Assembly: GCF_937858865.1 (NCBI RefSeq) | Contig: NZ_CALLYO010000342.1 | Location: 1 to 5,999 of the forward strand | DNA length: 5,999 nt | Source: an uncultured Amaricoccus sp. | GTDB lineage: Bacteria > Pseudomonadota > Alphaproteobacteria > Rhodobacterales > Rhodobacteraceae | Direction of reading: 5' to 3' | In this document: positions 5,597 through 5,999 of the stretch, one piece after another | Numbering within the stretch: position 1 is the first letter of the stretch | Layout: the number at the start of each line of letters is the position of its first letter | The notes under the pieces: model-generated | What the model saw: the letters and a program-made list of their open reading frames with translations, nothing else | Database searches by the model: none | What the model was told of the DNA's origin: nothing | Made by a program: the position numbers and the translations under genes

Positions 5597-5854
5597 ATGG
5601 GCGAGCGGCGGCTGCATCCGAGGGCGCATGTGCTGCGACGGGCGCGGATCGTCTTCCGCCGCGGCTACAGCAGCCTCGATTGTGTGGTGCTCGACCTGTC
5701 GCCGGCAGGGGCGCGGCTCAAGGTCGACGACTGGCTGGCGCTGCCGGACCGTTTCGAGCTCCGCATCGAGAACGGTCCCCGGCGCGAGGCGGAGGTGCGC
5801 TTCCGCGCCATGGAGACGACCGGGGTCCGCTTCGTCGACGAGCGCGCGGCCTGA
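5597..5854 (+). CDS. Single-domain PilZ protein, predicted c-di-GMP receptor
   Basis: This 85-residue protein consists of little more than one PilZ domain. The N-terminal R-x-x-x-R motif is present as RLHPR (residues 5-9), and the D/N-x-S-x-x-G motif as DLSPAG about 27 residues later, followed by ARLKVDDWLALPDRFELRI and the closing strand VRFRAMETTGVRFVD. In this family those two motifs bind cyclic di-GMP, so ligand binding is likely retained. No output domain is attached, which suggests that it acts by contacting a partner protein in the cytoplasm. The start at 5597 is supported by GGGGGA 6 nt upstream; the frame could extend to a TTG at 5540, but those residues are Gly-rich and unlike PilZ. 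It is transcribed divergently from the Tad pseudopilin unit, which hints at control of surface attachment, though context alone does not prove that. Confidence 0.92.
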   Translation: MGERRLHPRAHVLRRARIVFRRGYSSLDCVVLDLSPAGARLKVDDWLALPDRFELRIENGPRREAEVRFRAMETTGVRFVDERAA

Positions 5855-5864
5855 TCCGTCAGGC
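5849..5864 (+). terminator. Small hairpin overlapping the PilZ stop codon
   Basis: GCCTGA (5849-5854) and TCAGGC (5859-5864) form a perfect 6-bp stem around loop TCCG, and the TGA stop (5852-5854) lies in the left arm. No T-run follows, so it is at best a weak terminator or an mRNA 3'-end stabiliser. Confidence 0.35.
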
Positions 5865-5926
5865 AGGCCCTGGCTGAATCGGCTGTCTGGCAAGGATTTA
5901 CCGGGATTCGCTCGATCTGGAACGCA

Positions 5927-5951
5927 TATGGAATCCGTATGGAATCCGTAT
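5927..5951 (+). repeat. 11-bp tandem repeat, two full units plus a partial third
   Basis: TATGGAATCCG occurs at 5927-5937 and again at 5938-5948 without mismatch, and TAT (5949-5951) begins a third copy. The region 5855-5999 has no open frame that I would call a gene. The 11-bp unit is about one helical turn, so both copies would face the same side of the DNA. Confidence 0.75.
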
Positions 5952-5999
5952 TGTACCTGAAAGCGTCGGGATTGATCCGTCAGCGTAGGCAGGGAACGC

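Noticed and set aside
5855..5999. Possible small gene or RNA in the last 145 bp
   Set aside because: No frame with a start, Shine-Dalgarno and reasonable codon use was seen, and there is no tRNA-like fold; only short repeats and a hairpin are supported.

Overview
The window looks like chromosomal DNA of a high-GC alphaproteobacterium. The strong G/C third-position bias, the ftsY to yciB (ispZ) neighbourhood and a vWA/TadE/TadE cluster of Tad pseudopilins all fit that group; genus cannot be fixed from sequence alone. I see no tRNA, rRNA, CRISPR array, insertion sequence or phage gene, and base composition does not shift enough to suggest a recent island.

Layout. (1) Positions 1-2168, plus strand, core envelope genes: the 3' part of ftsY (SRP receptor GTPase), a 224-residue exported protein that ends like an outer-membrane beta-barrel, and yciB/ispZ (inner-membrane septation protein). 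A short stem-loop followed by TTTT overlaps the yciB stop and probably ends this unit. (2) Positions 2169-2753, plus strand: a 108-bp regulatory gap with a 10-bp palindrome, then a MarR-family regulator with a good Shine-Dalgarno. (3) Positions 2750-2778: a very GC-rich inverted repeat that contains the stop codons of two convergent genes. (4) Positions 5387-2775, minus strand: a tightly packed three-gene unit encoding a TadG-like vWA protein and two TadE/F-type pseudopilins, probably accessory parts of a tight-adherence (Flp/Tad) pilus. The gaps are 4 and 11 bp, with Shine-Dalgarno sites overlapping the preceding stops. (5) Positions 5388-5596: a divergent intergenic region with an AT-rich core and a 14-bp near-perfect inverted repeat just upstream of the vWA gene. 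(6) Positions 5597-5854, plus strand: a small single-domain PilZ protein with both c-di-GMP binding motifs intact. (7) Positions 5855-5999: non-coding, with an 11-bp tandem repeat and repeated GATCCGTCAG words.

Functional reading. The left half is housekeeping (membrane protein targeting and cell-envelope/division). The right half suggests a surface-attachment module: Tad pseudopilins transcribed divergently from a likely c-di-GMP receptor. The most distinctive details are a duplicated EF-hand-like D-x-N-G-N loop inside one pseudopilin, the inverted repeat ahead of the vWA gene, and the small repeats around the PilZ gene. Nothing here amounts to a clearly new system.
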